Positions 5,261 through 6,123 of a DNA stretch of 6,123 nt are shown here, in pieces. Numbering within the stretch: the stretch's first letter is position 1; every line of letters begins with the position of its first letter. The notes under the pieces were generated by a model. That model searched no databases, had not been told where the DNA came from, and was given only the letters and a program-made list of their open reading frames with translations. A program made the translations under genes and the position numbers. Source of the stretch: Verrucomicrobiota bacterium (GTDB taxonomy: Bacteria > Verrucomicrobiota > Verrucomicrobiia > Verrucomicrobiales > DEV007); the NCBI GenBank assembly GCA_020629815.1, contig JAHDCN010000175.1:1-6123 (forward strand). Direction: 5' to 3'.

Positions 5261-6123
5261 TCAAGGCTCCACGATTTCTCCCGGCGGGATGGGATTCGAG
5301 GGGAAGATAGGGCGGGCGATGGGCTTTTGCTGTGGCACGGATCCCTCTGGTTTGTTCTTTTTGAAAACGTTTTTGAAGAAATTGATACGCTTTTCCGGGG
5401 ACTCAAATTCTTCCGATTCGAAGCTGGGGAGGTTGGTGGATTCACCAGTCATGAAAGGTTCGGCGTTTTCAGCCACTCGTGTCCGGTTCATTAAGTCCCG
5501 ATCAGCCAGGTTGTGGTCGTAATTGCTGTGAATGATTTTTGGTTGAATGAATACGAGAAGCTCCTGGCGATCGACTTCGTCTTGTGTGGAGCCCAGCACT
5601 CTTCCCAGGAGTGGAACATTCATGAACAGCGGAAGGCCTGACTCGTTTTTCTTGTCTTCTTCTGAAATCAGTCCACCTAGCAGGACCGTGCCTCCATCGG
5701 GAACCATAATAGTGGTCCCGAGTGCCTGTGTGCCAATGGTGGGGATCTGGTCTCCACCGATCGTCTGGCTGCCTATGATGTCGTCGTTCGATTGATTGAT
5801 TCGAAGAGTAATTTCGTCGTCTGCGTTGATCAGAGGAAGCACTTCTACCCGCAGGAGTACGTTCTCGAAGTCAATATTTGCGGTGACCACCTGGTTCGCA
5901 TTGTTTTGATCAACTCCGACTGTTGAAAGAGTGCTTCGCGGAACGGCTACTCTCTGACCGGTTTGAATGATCGCTCTTTTGTTGTTTATGGTATAAACGG
6001 TTGGTCGAGATAGCACCTTGAAACGGTTGGTGGAATCCAAAGCGGTTAGATAGCCGTCAAAATAAGGATTGAGCTGGCCATACAGCGTCAGCCCTTGTGT
6101 GGTTGAGTTGACCAGGTTGTTAA
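5261..6123 (-). CDS. GspD-like outer-membrane secretin, C-terminal part
   Basis: The reading frame stays open to the window edge, so the N-terminal part lies outside; 286 codons are visible. The first visible residues include NPYFDGYLTALDSTNRFKVL, followed by SRPTVYTINNKRAIIQTGQ, typical of the secretin core. The signature segment VPDGGTVLLGGLISEEDKK leads into SGLPLFMNVPLLGRVLG and the strand ELLVFIQPKII. Secretins form the multimeric outer-membrane pore of type II secretion, type IV pili and related systems; wording of the signature favours GspD. About 85 polar, Glu- and Lys-rich residues follow the last core strand and end in a Pro-rich stretch, a possible pilotin-binding or periplasmic tail. 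A TTG inside the frame at 6040 is a leucine codon, not the start. Confidence 0.9.
   Translation of the reverse strand, partial: NNLVNSTTQGLTLYGQLNPYFDGYLTALDSTNRFKVLSRPTVYTINNKRAIIQTGQRVAVPRSTLSTVGVDQNNANQVVTANIDFENVLLRVEVLPLINADDEITLRINQSNDDIIGSQTIGGDQIPTIGTQALGTTIMVPDGGTVLLGGLISEEDKKNESGLPLFMNVPLLGRVLGSTQDEVDRQELLVFIQPKIIHSNYDHNLADRDLMNRTRVAENAEPFMTGESTNLPSFESEEFESPEKRINFFKNVFKKNKPEGSVPQQKPIARPIFPSNPIPPGEIVEP

Noticed and set aside
5261..6040. A complete 259-residue gene starting at TTG 6040
   Set aside because: The frame is open to the window edge with secretin-like sequence before that codon, so this is the C-terminal part of a longer secretin.

Overview
The window reads like ordinary chromosomal DNA of a Gram-negative bacterium. 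It has an outer-membrane secretin, two proteins with Sec-type signal peptides, a tRNA-Leu without an encoded CCA end, and mid-range GC. The mix of genes (MoxR/DUF58 pair, a secreted PF00756-like esterase, a secreted LamG-like protein, a GspD-like secretin) fits the Planctomycetes-Verrucomicrobia-Chlamydiae group, perhaps Verrucomicrobiota. That placement is an inference from gene style, not from a marker gene.

Layout. Positions 1-445 hold no confident gene. They contain a 202-bp MITE-like element (copy A, 85-286) and a leader with a strong dyad (300-347). A two-gene operon follows on the plus strand: a MoxR-family AAA+ ATPase (446-1429) and a membrane-anchored DUF58 protein (1486-2889), joined by a short spacer built from three 22-bp tandem repeats. 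A second, inverted copy of the element (copy B, 2896-3098) sits between the DUF58 stop and the stop of a convergent secreted esterase (3099-4031, minus). Divergent from the esterase is a secreted protein with a charged linker and a predicted concanavalin-like domain (4134-5096, plus). It is followed, convergently, by tRNA-Leu(UAA) (5104-5186, minus) and the C-terminal part of a secretin (5261 to the window edge, minus).

Function. MoxR and DUF58 proteins commonly act together as a chaperone-like ATPase and a membrane-bound vWA-like partner. The esterase and the LamG-like protein look exported, and the secretin would be the outer-membrane channel of a type II-like system. A shared pathway for them is only suggested by proximity.

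Most notable signal. The two elements are about 91% identical by hand alignment, carry roughly 31-bp imperfect terminal inverted repeats, and are each bounded by a 3-bp T-W-A direct repeat. They lie in opposite orientation on either side of the MoxR-DUF58 operon. Copy B appears to have entered the esterase stop codon and regenerated it. One end of the element folds into an intrinsic-terminator-like hairpin placed directly behind the esterase. No transposase is present, so this looks like a non-autonomous element family. No wholly new multi-gene system is evident.
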